From contig NZ_CP039424.1 of the NCBI RefSeq assembly GCF_005877055.1, positions 3,224,001 to 3,288,000 of the forward strand: a DNA stretch of 64,000 nt, in the 5' to 3' direction. This DNA comes from Citricoccus sp. SGAir0253 (GTDB lineage Bacteria > Actinomycetota > Actinomycetes > Actinomycetales > Micrococcaceae). Shown here piece by piece: positions 52,240 through 61,296 of this stretch. Numbering within the stretch: position 1 is the first letter of the stretch; each line of letters begins with the position of its first letter. The translations under genes were made by a program, and so were the position numbers. The notes under the pieces are model-generated. The model was not told the origin of the DNA and made no database searches. It saw nothing but the letters and a program-made list of their open reading frames with translations.

Positions 52240-52797
52240 TCAGGCGGACGTCGGCCGGACGTCGTAGACCAGCCTCGCCCACTCGCCGACCTTCTCGGCC
52301 GAGCACAGCCGCAGCCGGTCCCATCGCGCGTCGCCGGCGAACAACGGCTTCCCCGTGACCAACGTCACGGGCGCGACCGTCAGGCAGATCCGGTCCAGCG
52401 CCCCCGCGTCGAGGAACCGGGCCGCCAGGCCGCCCCCGCCCATGAGCCAGACGTCACCGTCCCCCGCGGCCGCACGGATCTCCGGAAGGTGACGGCCGAC
52501 GTCGCCGTCCACGACCCGGACGTCCGCTCCCTCCGGGACGGGCAGGTCCCGGCTCGAGAAGACGAACAGGGGCTGCCGGCCCAGGTACTCCGGCCACTTC
52601 TCCGGATGGGCCAGCAGGTCCTCGGTCCGCAGGACCCACTCATAGGTGGTCGAGCCCATGACGATGGCCGTGGCGGCCTCCATGAACGGCTTCAGGTCCG
52701 GTTGCTCGCCCGGGATGGCGAACAGCCAGTCGAGCGAGTCGTCCTCGGTCGCGAGGAATCCGTTGAGCGTGCACGCGGTCTCGTAGATGACGGCCAT
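52240..52797 (-). CDS. Dihydrofolate reductase-family protein
   Basis: 185 residues. Motifs: IYETACTLNGFLATEDDSLD, IVMGSTTYEWVLRTEDLLAH, LFVFSSRDLPVPEGADVRVV and VWLMGGGGLAARFLDAGALD. NADPH-binding fold; substrate unknown. Fourth of the DHFR/RibD-like genes in this window, all different in sequence. ATG 52797; no strong ribosome site. It is divergent from the ScyD-like gene at 53116. Confidence 0.9.
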   Translation of the reverse strand: MAVIYETACTLNGFLATEDDSLDWLFAIPGEQPDLKPFMEAATAIVMGSTTYEWVLRTEDLLAHPEKWPEYLGRQPLFVFSSRDLPVPEGADVRVVDGDVGRHLPEIRAAAGDGDVWLMGGGGLAARFLDAGALDRICLTVAPVTLVTGKPLFAGDARWDRLRLCSAEKVGEWARLVYDVRPTSA

Positions 52798-53115
52798 GCC
52801 GGAACGCTAGCAACGCGGCGGAGCCCGCGGCAGGGAGCGGCGGCCGAGCGGGTACGGCAGCCAGGACGGGGAAGGGTTAATTCGCGCCCGGGGGGTTGTG
52901 CGGTCATGGACCCCGTGCCGGGCCCGCCCTACTGTCTGCCCTGTCCCGGCATCCCGCCCTCCCGGCTTCCTCCACCGTTCTCCGTGCACACCCAGCAGCC
53001 GATCACTCCACTACCGACAGCGCTCCACGGCGCAGACTCCACCGGCGGCTCCACCGGGCACCGACCGTCTCGACCGAGGCGGCCTTCGGCACCATCCCCT
53101 CCCGGAGGAATCACC
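52798..53115 (+). other. Upstream region of the first ScyD-like gene, copied before the second
   Basis: About 320 bases, non-coding. Most of it (from ~52870) is repeated, with changes, at 54385-54623 before the paralogous gene. Shared blocks include GGGTTAA, TACTGTC and a 60-base stretch before the GGAGG ribosome site. The conserved TACTGT could be the -10 of both. Confidence 0.7.
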
Positions 53116-54339
53116 ATGCGTACCAAACCACTGCTCGCCGGGGCCGGCGCCCTGGCCCTTGCCACCACCCTCGTCGGCGCGCCCGCACAGGCCCACGAGA
53201 GCCCGAGGCCCCCGCGGGCCCACGAGCTGGCCAGCGGGCTCGTCAGCCCCCTCAGCCTGGACCTGGGCCGCCGCGGGGACGTGTACGTCACGCAGAATTT
53301 CGCCGGCGCCCTGTCGAAGGTGGACCGCCGGGGCACCGTGACGGACGTCCATCGCGGCAACCTGGCCGAACTGGCCGGCGTCGCCTATGACCGGGGAGCC
53401 ACGTATCACGTGGAGACGAACGCCCCCGAGGGCGGGACGCCCACCTCCCACGTGATCAAGACCGCGCGGGACGGCATGCGGACGGTGGTCAGCGACGACT
53501 TCATGAAGTACGAGCGTGACCACAACCCGGACGGTGACGAGACCTACGGCTTCGTCCGCCTCCGCGGTACCTGCGCGGCCCAGCTGGACGCGTTCCAGGA
53601 CTCGCTGGCAGACCTGGCGGGACCGGGCGGAGGAACCCCCCAGTTCGCGCGGTACACCGGCATCGAGGAGTCCCACGCCTACCAACTCGAGGTCGATCGC
53701 GGCACCATCTACGTCGCGGACGCCGCCGCCAACGCGATCCTGAAGGTCAACGAGCGCACGAAGCGGATCTCCACCGTCGCCGTCATCCCGGCCACCCCTG
53801 TGAGGTTCACGGCGGCCATGGAGACCTACCTGGAGGAGACCATCGAGGGCGCCCTGCAGCAGCAGGGCCAGGAGCGGGACATCGACATGCCGGACTGCCT
53901 GGTCGGCCAGCGGTACGTGCCCGAGCCGGTGCCGACGGACGTCGTCAAGGGGGGCCGGGGCGAGCTGTTCGTGTCCACGCTGGGCGGCGGGGTCGGCGAG
54001 GCCACTGCGCAGAGCAAGGTGTACCGCATCGAGCAGCGCCGTGGACCGGACCGGGTCACCACGGTGGCCCGTGGCCTGTTCGGTGCCACCGGACTGGACC
54101 GCGCCCCGAACGGCGACCTCTACGTCGCCGAGATGTTCGGCGGCGAGATCTCGCGCCTGAAGGCCCACGACGTCCGACACGCCCACCACGGCCACACCGC
54201 CAAGGCCTGGACCGTGGTCAAGGCCGAGACGCCGGCCGACGTCAAGGTGAGCGGTCACCACCTGTACGCCACCATCAAGGCCCTCTCCCCCACCGGCGGC
54301 GACCTGGTGAGGTACGACCTCAAGAACCGGAGGCCGTGA
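53116..54339 (+). CDS. ScyD/ScyE-family secreted protein (copy 1)
   Basis: 407 residues. Sec signal peptide (LLAGAGALALATTLVGAPAQ). The mature part resembles ScyD/ScyE proteins with NHL-like beta-propeller repeats: GDVYVTQNFAGALSKVDRRG, GTIYVADAAANAILKVNERT, PEPVPTDVVKGGRGELFVST, DRVTTVARGLFGATGLDRAP. ScyD/ScyE are named after scytonemin loci of cyanobacteria; in actinobacteria function is unknown. A GAGGGCG-like loop of charged residues (LQQQGQERDIDMPDCLVGQR) is unlike copy 2. GGAGG precedes the ATG. Tandem duplicate of the next gene, together with the upstream region. Confidence 0.88.
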   Translation: MRTKPLLAGAGALALATTLVGAPAQAHESPRPPRAHELASGLVSPLSLDLGRRGDVYVTQNFAGALSKVDRRGTVTDVHRGNLAELAGVAYDRGATYHVETNAPEGGTPTSHVIKTARDGMRTVVSDDFMKYERDHNPDGDETYGFVRLRGTCAAQLDAFQDSLADLAGPGGGTPQFARYTGIEESHAYQLEVDRGTIYVADAAANAILKVNERTKRISTVAVIPATPVRFTAAMETYLEETIEGALQQQGQERDIDMPDCLVGQRYVPEPVPTDVVKGGRGELFVSTLGGGVGEATAQSKVYRIEQRRGPDRVTTVARGLFGATGLDRAPNGDLYVAEMFGGEISRLKAHDVRHAHHGHTAKAWTVVKAETPADVKVSGHHLYATIKALSPTGGDLVRYDLKNRRP

Positions 54340-54623
54340 CCGCACGGGGTGGGGGACCGCTGGCCGACATCTCCGCCGGGCGGGGTTAACCCGCCCCCGG
54401 GGAGTCGTGCGGGCATGGACCCCCGGGACAGGGCGCCATACTGTCGCCCTGTCCCGGCCCGCCACCCTCCCGGCATCCCCCACCGTTCTCCGTGCACACC
54501 CGACCGCCGATACATCCAGCACCGCTTGCGCTCCAGACCGCAGACTCCACCGGTGGCCTCCCCGGGCACCGACCGTCTCGACCGAGGCGGCCTTCGGCAC
54601 CATCCCCTCCCGGAGGAATGACC

Positions 54624-55820
54624 ATGCGTATCAAGCCACTGCTCGCCGGGGCCGGCGCCCTGGCGCTGGCGACCACCCTCGTCGGCGCGCCCGCCCAGGC
54701 GCACTCGGAGAAGCCCAGGAACCAGGAACCACACGTGCTCGCCAGCGGGCTGGCCGGCCCGCTGACCCTGGCGGTCGGCCAGCGCCGGGACGTCTACGTC
54801 ACGGAGGTGTTCGCCCCGAGACCCACCCTGACCAAGGTGGACCGCCGGGGCGCCGAGAGCACCGTCTACGAGATGCCGAATCCCCCCGGGACCACGGAAC
54901 TCGTGGGCGTCGCCTACGACCGCGGCTCGACGTACCACGTGGAGACGGACCATGCCGCCGAGGGAGGGCCCACGTCCCACGTGGTCAAGACGAACCGTAA
55001 CGGTCAGCGGACCATCGTCAGCGACGACCTCTGGGACCACGAGGCCCGCAGGAACCCCGACGCGGGCCAGACCTACGGGTTCCACGGCCTGGACCGCCAG
55101 TGTGCCGCCGAAGTGGCGGCCTACGAGGCCCCGGAGAACGTCCCGGACATCTTCACGGGCTACCGGGGCATCGTCGAGTCGCACGCCTACCAGCTCGAGG
55201 TCCACCTGGGCACCATCTACGTGGCCGACGCCGCCGCCAACGCGGTGCTGAAGGTCGACGAGCACACGAAGCGGATCTCCACGGTCGCGGCCATCCCGGC
55301 CTCGCCGATCCGGTTCACGGATGAACTGGAGGAGTTCGTCGAGGACACCTTCGGCGGGGACTTCCCCGGATGCACCGTCGGCGAGAGGTACGCGCCGGAG
55401 CCCGTGCCCACCGATATCGCGGTCGGCCGTCGCGGTGAGCTGTTCGTCTCCACCCTGCAGGGAGGGGCGGGCGAGGTCGTCCCCATCAGCCGGGTGCACC
55501 GCATCGAGCAGCGCCGCGGCCCGGACCGGGTCACCACCGTGGCGCGCGGGCTGTTCGGGGCCACGGGCCTCGACCGGACCCGCAACGGTGACCTCTACGT
55601 CGCCGAGATGTTCGGTGACGAGATCTCCGTCCTCGAGGGCCGCGACGTCCGCCATGCCCACCCCGGCCACCTGGCCAGGGCCCACACCCTGTTCGAGGCC
55701 GAGACCCCGGCCGACGTCCAGGTGAGCGGCCGCCACCTGTACGCGACCGTCAACGCCACCGCCGAGCCCGAGGTCGGCGGCGACCTCGTGCGGTACGAGC
55801 TCAAGCACCACGGGAGGTGA
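54624..55820 (+). CDS. ScyD/ScyE-family secreted protein (copy 2)
   Basis: 398 residues, same architecture and nearly the same signal peptide as copy 1 (MRIKPLLAGAGALALATTLV). The C-terminal halves are very alike (RVTTVARGLFGATGLDRTRN, GDLYVAEMFGDEIS), while the middle parts differ, with a shorter acidic loop here. I use ATG 54624 (GGAGG seven bases before); ATG 54618 is also in frame. The whole unit of upstream region plus gene is a tandem duplication of about 1.5 kb that has diverged mostly in the central part. Confidence 0.88.
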   Translation: MRIKPLLAGAGALALATTLVGAPAQAHSEKPRNQEPHVLASGLAGPLTLAVGQRRDVYVTEVFAPRPTLTKVDRRGAESTVYEMPNPPGTTELVGVAYDRGSTYHVETDHAAEGGPTSHVVKTNRNGQRTIVSDDLWDHEARRNPDAGQTYGFHGLDRQCAAEVAAYEAPENVPDIFTGYRGIVESHAYQLEVHLGTIYVADAAANAVLKVDEHTKRISTVAAIPASPIRFTDELEEFVEDTFGGDFPGCTVGERYAPEPVPTDIAVGRRGELFVSTLQGGAGEVVPISRVHRIEQRRGPDRVTTVARGLFGATGLDRTRNGDLYVAEMFGDEISVLEGRDVRHAHPGHLARAHTLFEAETPADVQVSGRHLYATVNATAEPEVGGDLVRYELKHHGR

Positions 55821-55879
55821 GGACGCCGGGCCGGCGTCGCCGTCGGTGACCGGCGACCGAAGGCCGAGGCCGTACGGGC

Positions 55880-55912
55880 GGCCCCGGGTCCTGTCCCAGG
55901 ATCCGGGGCCGC
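55880..55912. terminator. Bidirectional terminator between ScyD copy 2 and the amidohydrolase
   Basis: CGGCCCCGGGTCCTG pairs with CAGGATCCGGGGCCG with one mismatch/bulge and a three-base loop. It lies between convergent genes. Confidence 0.7.
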
Positions 55913-55916
55913 CGCG

Positions 55917-56831
55917 TCAGCGGGCGTCCGCCACGACGCCGTCCGCCCCGAGTATCCGGTGCGGCGTGTGCCACAGGGCGGTGCGCATCCACTCGTCGTC
56001 CATCCCCCAGCGCACGAGGGCCTCGACCTGGTGGCTGTAGGGATAGGGGATGGAGGGGAAGTCGGAGCCGAACACCACCTTCCCCTCGAGGGCGGCCAAC
56101 ACCTCCGGGTACCGCTCGGGGGCGGGGTGCTGCTGCTCCATGTATCCCGTGCCGACCATGGTGGTGTCCAGGTAGACGTTGGGGCTCTCCGCGGCCAGCG
56201 CCGCGAACTCGAGGTACTCGGGCAGTCCGGCGTGGGCGATCACCAGCACGAGCCCGGGGTGGCGGTCGACGAGCTCGCGGATGCGCCCGGGGCCCGTGAA
56301 CTCGCCCGGATGGGGGCCGCTGCCGCAGTGGATGACGACCGGCACGGCGGCCTCCTCGAGGCTCCGCCAGGCATGGTCCAGCCGCGGGTCCAGGGGCGAG
56401 AACCCCCCGACCTGCACGTGCACCTTGAACAGCCGGGCCCCCCGTTCCAGGCTGCGGGCCACCTCGGCGTCCACCCCGTCCTCCGGGTAGAGGGTGGCCG
56501 AGTGGATCGCGTCCGGGTGCTCGGCGGCGAAGGCTGCCGAGTAGTCGTTGAGCCAGGCGGCCATGCCCGGCCGGTGGGCGTAGTTCAGGGTGCCGTAGGC
56601 GCTGACGCCGAGGTCCCGGAGGACCCGCACCCGGTACTCCTCCGAGTGCCGGTACTCGATGTGCCACGGCGGCCCGCCCCGCTCCGCCTCGGCGTCGAAG
56701 AAGGCCCACACCTTCTCCTGGACGTTGGCCGGCATGAAGTGCACGTGCAGGTCGACGATCCCCGGCAGGCCGAGCGCGTCGAGGTACGGGCGCAGTTCCG
56801 CGTCCGAGCGGGGGGCGGGCGTGTGGGCCAT
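55917..56831 (-). CDS. Amidohydrolase-family protein (amidohydrolase 2)
   Basis: 304 residues. TIM-barrel metal-site signature: LPGIVDLHVHFMPANVQEKV (DLHVHF), then AHAGLPEYLEFAALA, VYLDTTMVGTGYM and KVVFGSDFPSIPYPYSHQVE, with the conserved aspartate in GSDFP. Such enzymes hydrolyse or decarboxylate aromatic or carboxylic substrates (ACMSD-like). Substrate unknown. ATG 56831; no clear ribosome site. Next to the YczE-like membrane gene on the same strand. Confidence 0.92.
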   Translation of the reverse strand: MAHTPAPRSDAELRPYLDALGLPGIVDLHVHFMPANVQEKVWAFFDAEAERGGPPWHIEYRHSEEYRVRVLRDLGVSAYGTLNYAHRPGMAAWLNDYSAAFAAEHPDAIHSATLYPEDGVDAEVARSLERGARLFKVHVQVGGFSPLDPRLDHAWRSLEEAAVPVVIHCGSGPHPGEFTGPGRIRELVDRHPGLVLVIAHAGLPEYLEFAALAAESPNVYLDTTMVGTGYMEQQHPAPERYPEVLAALEGKVVFGSDFPSIPYPYSHQVEALVRWGMDDEWMRTALWHTPHRILGADGVVADAR

Positions 56832-56926
56832 CGTGCGGTTCCTCGGTGGTCTGGGTCCGTGGTCTGGTGGCGGGTCCGTGGCCGCTCAGCCGCAGGACCC
56901 GGAGCGGCGCGGCTCGTGGTGCCACC

Positions 56927-57715
56927 CTAGGTGCACTGGGCGCTCCCGGGCACGTCCTCCCCGGTGGTCCCGGGCGCGTCCGGGGCGGCCCGGCGGCGGA
57001 GCTGCCAGCGCGAGTGCAGCGACTCGATGGCCTTGATCAGGGCCCCCACGCCGAGGGCGGAGAGGAGGGTGCCCTCCCGCACCCCGTACAGCTGCCCGAG
57101 CAGGGCCAGGGACAGGGCCACGGCGAGGACGACCAGCGTCCAGTCGAACACCTGCTTCACCGTGCCGAAGCGCGCCCCCAGCAGGCGGTGCAGCACCACC
57201 ACGATCCCGTCCCCCGGAAGGTAGGCGATGCGGGCGTTGACCTCGATGTAGACCCCGACGGCGGCCACCACCACGCTGAGCACCGTCCACCCGGCCTGCG
57301 CCGCGTAGTGGACCGGCTCGATCCACTCCGTGGCCCACAGCGCCACGTCGCACATCAGCCCGAACACGAGCGTCAGGGGAACCTGCAGGAGCTGCAGCGG
57401 GGGGAACCGGCGCCGCAGCAGGGCGAGCTGGAGCAGCACGAACACCATGTTCAGGGCGGCGATGTAGGCGCCCACCGTGAACGGGGTGGCCGCGGCCAGG
57501 ACGTTGGGGATCGTGGAGATCGGCGTGGCGCCGAGCCCGGCCCGGATGCTCAGCGCGATGCCGAAGGCCAGGATGAAGATGCCGAGGAAGAACCGCAGCC
57601 AGCGCCCGGCCGTGGACCGCGGGGGCGTACCGGCATCCGTGCGTTCCTCCACCGTCGCCGCGCCCCCCGTGCCGTCCCGCGCCGGCCGTCCGGCGCGCCG
57701 ATCACTATAGGCCAC
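56927..57715 (-). CDS. YczE/YitT-like membrane protein
   Basis: 262 residues. After a ~35-residue polar lead, five or six membrane helices follow: RFFLGIFILAFGIALSIRAG, LNMVFVLLQLALLRRRFPPL, TLVFGLMCDVALWATEWIEP, and the segment AYLPGDGIVVVLHRLLGARF. The PxxxGIxxxL pattern fits the YczE/YitT membrane family, which may act in lipid or regulatory functions. GTG 57715 is a possible leaderless start. Downstream of the alcohol dehydrogenase gene with a 16-base gap. Confidence 0.8.
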   Translation of the reverse strand: MAYSDRRAGRPARDGTGGAATVEERTDAGTPPRSTAGRWLRFFLGIFILAFGIALSIRAGLGATPISTIPNVLAAATPFTVGAYIAALNMVFVLLQLALLRRRFPPLQLLQVPLTLVFGLMCDVALWATEWIEPVHYAAQAGWTVLSVVVAAVGVYIEVNARIAYLPGDGIVVVLHRLLGARFGTVKQVFDWTLVVLAVALSLALLGQLYGVREGTLLSALGVGALIKAIESLHSRWQLRRRAAPDAPGTTGEDVPGSAQCT

Positions 57716-57731
57716 GGGCCGGGCGGGGCGC

Positions 57732-58733
57732 TCAGCCCACGCGCAGCACGGCCGCCCCGGTGACGCGGTCGGCGGCCAGGTCGGCGAGCGCCCGGTCGGC
57801 CTCGGCGAGCGGGTAGGACACCGTGGTGGGGCGCAGCCGCATCCGGGCGGCCAGGCGCAGGAACTCCTCGCCGTCCTGCCGGGTGTTCGCGGTGACGCTG
57901 CGCAACTGGCGCTCCTGGAACAGCTCGGCGGCGTAGTCCAGCACCGGGATGTCGCTGAGGTGGATGCCCGCCAGCGCGAGCGTGCCGCCGCGGTCCAGCG
58001 CCCGGAGGGCCGGCGGGACGAGGTCCCCGGCGGGGGCGAAGATGATCGAGGCGTCCAGCGGCACGGGCGGCGGCTCGGAGGCCTCCCCCACGAAGTCGGC
58101 GCCGAGCGCCCGGGCCAGCGCCCGGCCCCTCTCCCCGCGCGTCATGACGTACACCTCGGCGCCCTGGTGCAGGGCCACCTGGGCGGCCAGGTGGGCCGAG
58201 GCGCCGAAGCCGTAGATGCCCAGGCGACCGCCGGGCGGGAGCTGGGCGCGCTGCAGGGCGCGGTAGCCGATGATCCCCGCGCACAGCAGCGGGGCGGCCT
58301 CCTCGTCGCCGAAGTCCGGGGGCAGCTCGTACGCGTAGGCCTCGGGGACCACGGCGAGCTCGGCGTAGCCGCCGTCGGCGTCCCAGCCGGTGAACCGCGG
58401 GTCCAGGCACAGGTTCTCGGCGCCGCGGCGGCAGAAGCGGCAGTGCCCGCACGTGGAACGCAGCCACGCGATGCCCACCCGGGCGCCGGCGTCGAACCTC
58501 CGCGCCCCCGGGCCGGAGCCCACCACCTCGCCGACCACCTCGTGGCCCGGGACGACCGCCGGGCGGTGCAGGGGCAGGTCGCCCTCGGCCACGTGCAGGT
58601 CGGTGCGGCACACACCGCAGGCGAGGACGCGCACGAGCACCTCGCCGGGGCCCGGCTCCGGGTCGGGCCGCTCGCCGAACGCCAGCGGTCCCTCCTCCGC
58701 GGGGCCCTGGCGCTGCACCCACCAGGCGCGCAT
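57732..58733 (-). CDS. Zinc-dependent alcohol dehydrogenase (AdhP-like)
   Basis: 333 residues. Catalytic zinc motif [20 protein letters not shown] with [12 protein letters not shown]; structural zinc cysteines in [23 protein letters not shown](P) site [20 protein letters not shown]. It follows the AdhP/medium-chain dehydrogenase pattern, oxidising alcohols or reducing aldehydes. Substrate unspecified. GTG/ATG start at 58733 (ATG). It precedes osmC at a 46-base gap on the same strand; the two may act in aldehyde/peroxide stress. Confidence 0.93.
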   Translation of the reverse strand: MRAWWVQRQGPAEEGPLAFGERPDPEPGPGEVLVRVLACGVCRTDLHVAEGDLPLHRPAVVPGHEVVGEVVGSGPGARRFDAGARVGIAWLRSTCGHCRFCRRGAENLCLDPRFTGWDADGGYAELAVVPEAYAYELPPDFGDEEAAPLLCAGIIGYRALQRAQLPPGGRLGIYGFGASAHLAAQVALHQGAEVYVMTRGERGRALARALGADFVGEASEPPPVPLDASIIFAPAGDLVPPALRALDRGGTLALAGIHLSDIPVLDYAAELFQERQLRSVTANTRQDGEEFLRLAARMRLRPTTVSYPLAEADRALADLAADRVTGAAVLRVG

Positions 58734-58779
58734 GCGCTCCTCCTCCGTCCGTCCCGCTGCTGTCCGGCCGGGACGGCGC

Positions 58780-59214
58780 TCAGGCGAGCGTGGCCCGGAG
58801 GGTGATGTCCTCCACGGCGGCGAGCGCCTGGGACACGGGGCACTGTTCCTTGGCCTCCCCGGCGATCCGCTCGAAGTCCTCCGCGGAGATGCCCTCCACC
58901 TGGCCGGTGACCGCCAGTGCGATCGAGGTGATGCCCTTGCCGGCCTCGAAGGTGACCTCGGCGGTGGTGTCCAGCTGGGTGGGGGCGGTGCCGTTCTGCT
59001 TGAGCATGTTGGAGAACTGCATGGAGTAGCACGTGGCGTGGGCGGAGGCGATCAGCTCCTCCGGCGTGGTGGTGCCCCCGGACTCCTCGGCGCGGGACTT
59101 CCAGGCGACCGGGAAGCTGCCCGCCCCCGAGGTCTCCAGGCTGGTGGTGCCGGACCCGGTGAACAGGTCGCCCTTCCACTGCGTGCGGCCGGTGTTGGTG
59201 ATGGGGCGGGGCAT
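58780..59214 (-). CDS. osmC: OsmC-type organic hydroperoxide peroxidase
   Basis: 144 residues. The two redox cysteines are in [19 protein letters not shown] and [13 protein letters not shown], and the N-terminal [17 protein letters not shown] matches OsmC. It reduces organic hydroperoxides with thiol donors. GGAGG precedes ATG 59214. Divergent from a PPOX-fold gene. An OhrR-type regulator at 43074 is a possible partner at a distance. Confidence 0.95.
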   Translation of the reverse strand: MPRPITNTGRTQWKGDLFTGSGTTSLETSGAGSFPVAWKSRAEESGGTTTPEELIASAHATCYSMQFSNMLKQNGTAPTQLDTTAEVTFEAGKGITSIALAVTGQVEGISAEDFERIAGEAKEQCPVSQALAAVEDITLRATLA

Positions 59215-59410
59215 GGTTCCTCCTGCGGGGGTGTGCGGTCGTTGGCGGTGTCCGTGGCCGGCGGGGGCCACCCGTGGCCACCGTAACGACATCCCGCTGC
59301 CGCTGTCAGGGGGTGCTGGTCGCCCCTTGCCCGCGCGGCGTGCGCGCACGAGAGTGGAACCACCGGGGTCCGGCACGGGCCCCGGCGAGGATCGTGACGA
59401 GGAGGACCGG

Positions 59411-59917
59411 ATGAGCCACCACCCCACACCGGCCGGGGAACTGACCGAGGACGCCTGCTGGGCGCGGCTGCGCGGCGGCGAGGTGGCCCGGCTGGCGGTC
59501 ATCGTGGACGGGCATCCGGAGATCTTCCCCATCAACTACGTGGTGGACCGCGGATCCCTCGTGTTCCGCACCGCGGAGGGCACCAAGGTCTCGGCGGCCC
59601 TGTCCGGACAGCCGGTCGCCGTCGAGACGGACGGCCTGGAGGCCACCGGGCCCGACGGCGGCGCCGGCACCGCGCCCGGCGAGGCAGGGCGGGCGCTGGC
59701 CTGGAGCGTGGTGCTCAAGGGCCGGGCCGAGCAGATCACCGGCACCGACGAGCTGATGGACACCACGGAACTGCCGCTGACCCCGTGGCAGGCCGGGGAG
59801 AAGGGCAAGTTCGTGCGGATCGTCCCGACCGAGGTGACCGGCCGCAGCTTCCCCGTCGTCTCCCCGGACACGTGGCGGACCGCCGTCTCGGGGACGCCGC
59901 ACGCCGCGGAGGAGTAG
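59411..59917 (+). CDS. Pyridoxamine 5'-phosphate oxidase-like (PPOX-fold) protein, copy 1
   Basis: 168 residues. PPOX/FMN-binding split-barrel pattern: EDACWARLRGGEVARLAVIV, HPEIFPINYVVDRGSLVFRT, GTKVSAALSGQPVAVETDGL, GWSVVLKGRAEQ-like WSVVLKGRAEQITGTDELMD. Such proteins bind FMN or F420. An acidic/Gly-rich insert (~residue 78-95) distinguishes it from copy 2 at 61977. GAGGAGG-like site (GAGGA) lies just upstream. Divergent from osmC; convergent with the fused hydrolase gene. Confidence 0.9.
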   Translation: MSHHPTPAGELTEDACWARLRGGEVARLAVIVDGHPEIFPINYVVDRGSLVFRTAEGTKVSAALSGQPVAVETDGLEATGPDGGAGTAPGEAGRALAWSVVLKGRAEQITGTDELMDTTELPLTPWQAGEKGKFVRIVPTEVTGRSFPVVSPDTWRTAVSGTPHAAEE

Positions 59918-59937
59918 GCCGCGGGCCCCGCGCGGCC

Positions 59938-61221
59938 TCAGGCGGTCGCCCGCACCCGCTGCTCCATCCAGGCGCCCACCGTCTCGAGCACCTCGGCGTC
60001 CGTCGGGCGGCGGACGAGCGCCGAGTAGGCGGCGAGGTTCGGCCGCTCGGGGTCCCGGCGCAGCAGGTGGGTCAGGTCCGGCACCCGGTGCACCTCCACC
60101 GGCCCGGCGACGGTGTCCCGGATGACGTCCAGGTCCGCGGGGTCGACCTGGAGGTCCTTCTCACCGGTGAGGGCCAGCACCGGGGCGGTGATGCGCCGCA
60201 GCGCGGGGACGGGGTCGAACGCCAGCAGCTCGCGCTGCCAGCGGGCGTTGACCCGGCGCCCGGCCATCCGGACGGTGTCCGCCGTCGAGGCCTGGACCCT
60301 GGCGATCGACCGCTGCTGGAGCCGGGCGAGGTCGATCCGGGCCAGCCGGACCACGGCTCGGGTGACGGGCGGCAGGGCGTCGGCGACCTGCCGGCCCTGC
60401 CAGGCCATGAGCTCGGTGCCGGTGGTGCCGGGCGCCGCGAGCAGCACCACGCCGTCGAGGCGGTCGTCCCCGGCGGCGACCAGTTCGGCGATGATGCCGC
60501 CCTCGCTGTGTCCCACCACGAAGGTCGGCCGGGACGCTCCGGACCCGGCCGAGCGCAGCCAGTCCAGCGCGGCCCGGGCGTCGTCCACGTTGTCCGAGAG
60601 CCCGGCGGCGTAGAAGTCGCCCGCCGAGGCCCCCACCCCGCGCTTGTCGTAGCGCAGCGAGGCGATGCCGCGCGCGGCGAGGGACACCGCGAGGTCCGAG
60701 CTGACGCCCAGCGGCAGCCGCGCATGGTCGGCGTCGCGGTCCACCTGGCCCGAGCCGGGGAGGATGAGCGCGGCCGCCACGGGCTCCCGGTCCCGGGGCG
60801 TGGCCAGGGTCCCGGCCAGGCGCAGGCCGCCGGAGGTGAACGCCACCTCGGCCTGGGACACCGCCGCGCGGCACCGACGGGCGGCCTCGAGGGCCCGGAG
60901 GTGCTCGCCGGCGTCCGGCAGGGCGACGACCAGCCCGGCCAGCCGGTGGCCGCGCAGGGTGACCTGCAGGCCCTCCCGGCCGCGGTGGGCCACCACGAAC
61001 CACCGTCCGCCGCGGCGCCACCACGTCCCGATACGGGCGCGGCCCGGGAGGTCCAGGCCCGGGGCCCGCAGGCCGTGCACGGCCGCGAGCGTGTCCGGGA
61101 CCACGCGGACGGCCGCGACCGCGTCGAGCGGGATGCGCAGGTCGCCGTGCAGTCCGGCCACCTTCTCCCGGGCGGTCAGGGCGAGGACGAGGTCCTTGGC
61201 GGTGAGGGTCAGCGTGGCCAT
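59938..61221 (-). CDS. Alpha/beta hydrolase with N-terminal PH-like domain
   Basis: 427 residues. Residues 1-125 form a bacterial PH-like domain (TLTAKDLVLALTAREKVAGL, IGTWWRRGGRWFVVAHRGRE). The hydrolase occupies ~130-425: AALILPGSGQVDRDADHARL, the GxSxG elbow FVVGHSEGGIIAELVAAGD, LTGEKDLQVDPADLDVI and the terminal histidine in HLLRRDPERP. Fused PH-like plus hydrolase is found in actinobacteria; the substrate is unknown. ATG 61221 lies six bases after GGAAGG. A consensus-like promoter (61252-61280) sits directly upstream, and the HTH gene just beyond it. Confidence 0.88.
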   Translation of the reverse strand: MATLTLTAKDLVLALTAREKVAGLHGDLRIPLDAVAAVRVVPDTLAAVHGLRAPGLDLPGRARIGTWWRRGGRWFVVAHRGREGLQVTLRGHRLAGLVVALPDAGEHLRALEAARRCRAAVSQAEVAFTSGGLRLAGTLATPRDREPVAAALILPGSGQVDRDADHARLPLGVSSDLAVSLAARGIASLRYDKRGVGASAGDFYAAGLSDNVDDARAALDWLRSAGSGASRPTFVVGHSEGGIIAELVAAGDDRLDGVVLLAAPGTTGTELMAWQGRQVADALPPVTRAVVRLARIDLARLQQRSIARVQASTADTVRMAGRRVNARWQRELLAFDPVPALRRITAPVLALTGEKDLQVDPADLDVIRDTVAGPVEVHRVPDLTHLLRRDPERPNLAAYSALVRRPTDAEVLETVGAWMEQRVRATA

Positions 61222-61251
61222 GCGCATCCTTCCGGAGGGTCGATGCGCTCG

Positions 61252-61280
61252 ATTATTCTCAATATCGCGAACGGTGTCAA
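61252..61280 (-). promoter_or_regulatory. Near-consensus promoter of the fused hydrolase gene
   Basis: Minus strand: TTGACA (61280-61275), 17-base spacer, AATAAT (61257-61252). It is an unusually good sigma-70-type promoter in an AT-rich patch. The repeats CACCGTTGACACCGTT overlap the -35 and may bind the HTH protein encoded just upstream. Confidence 0.75.
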
Positions 61281-61296
61281 CGGTGCAACCGCCGGC

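Noticed and set aside
51370-52240. ydaO-type c-di-AMP riboswitch before the NlpC/P60 gene
   Set aside because: No conserved aptamer blocks were seen; the leader is short and holds ATAACG repeats instead.
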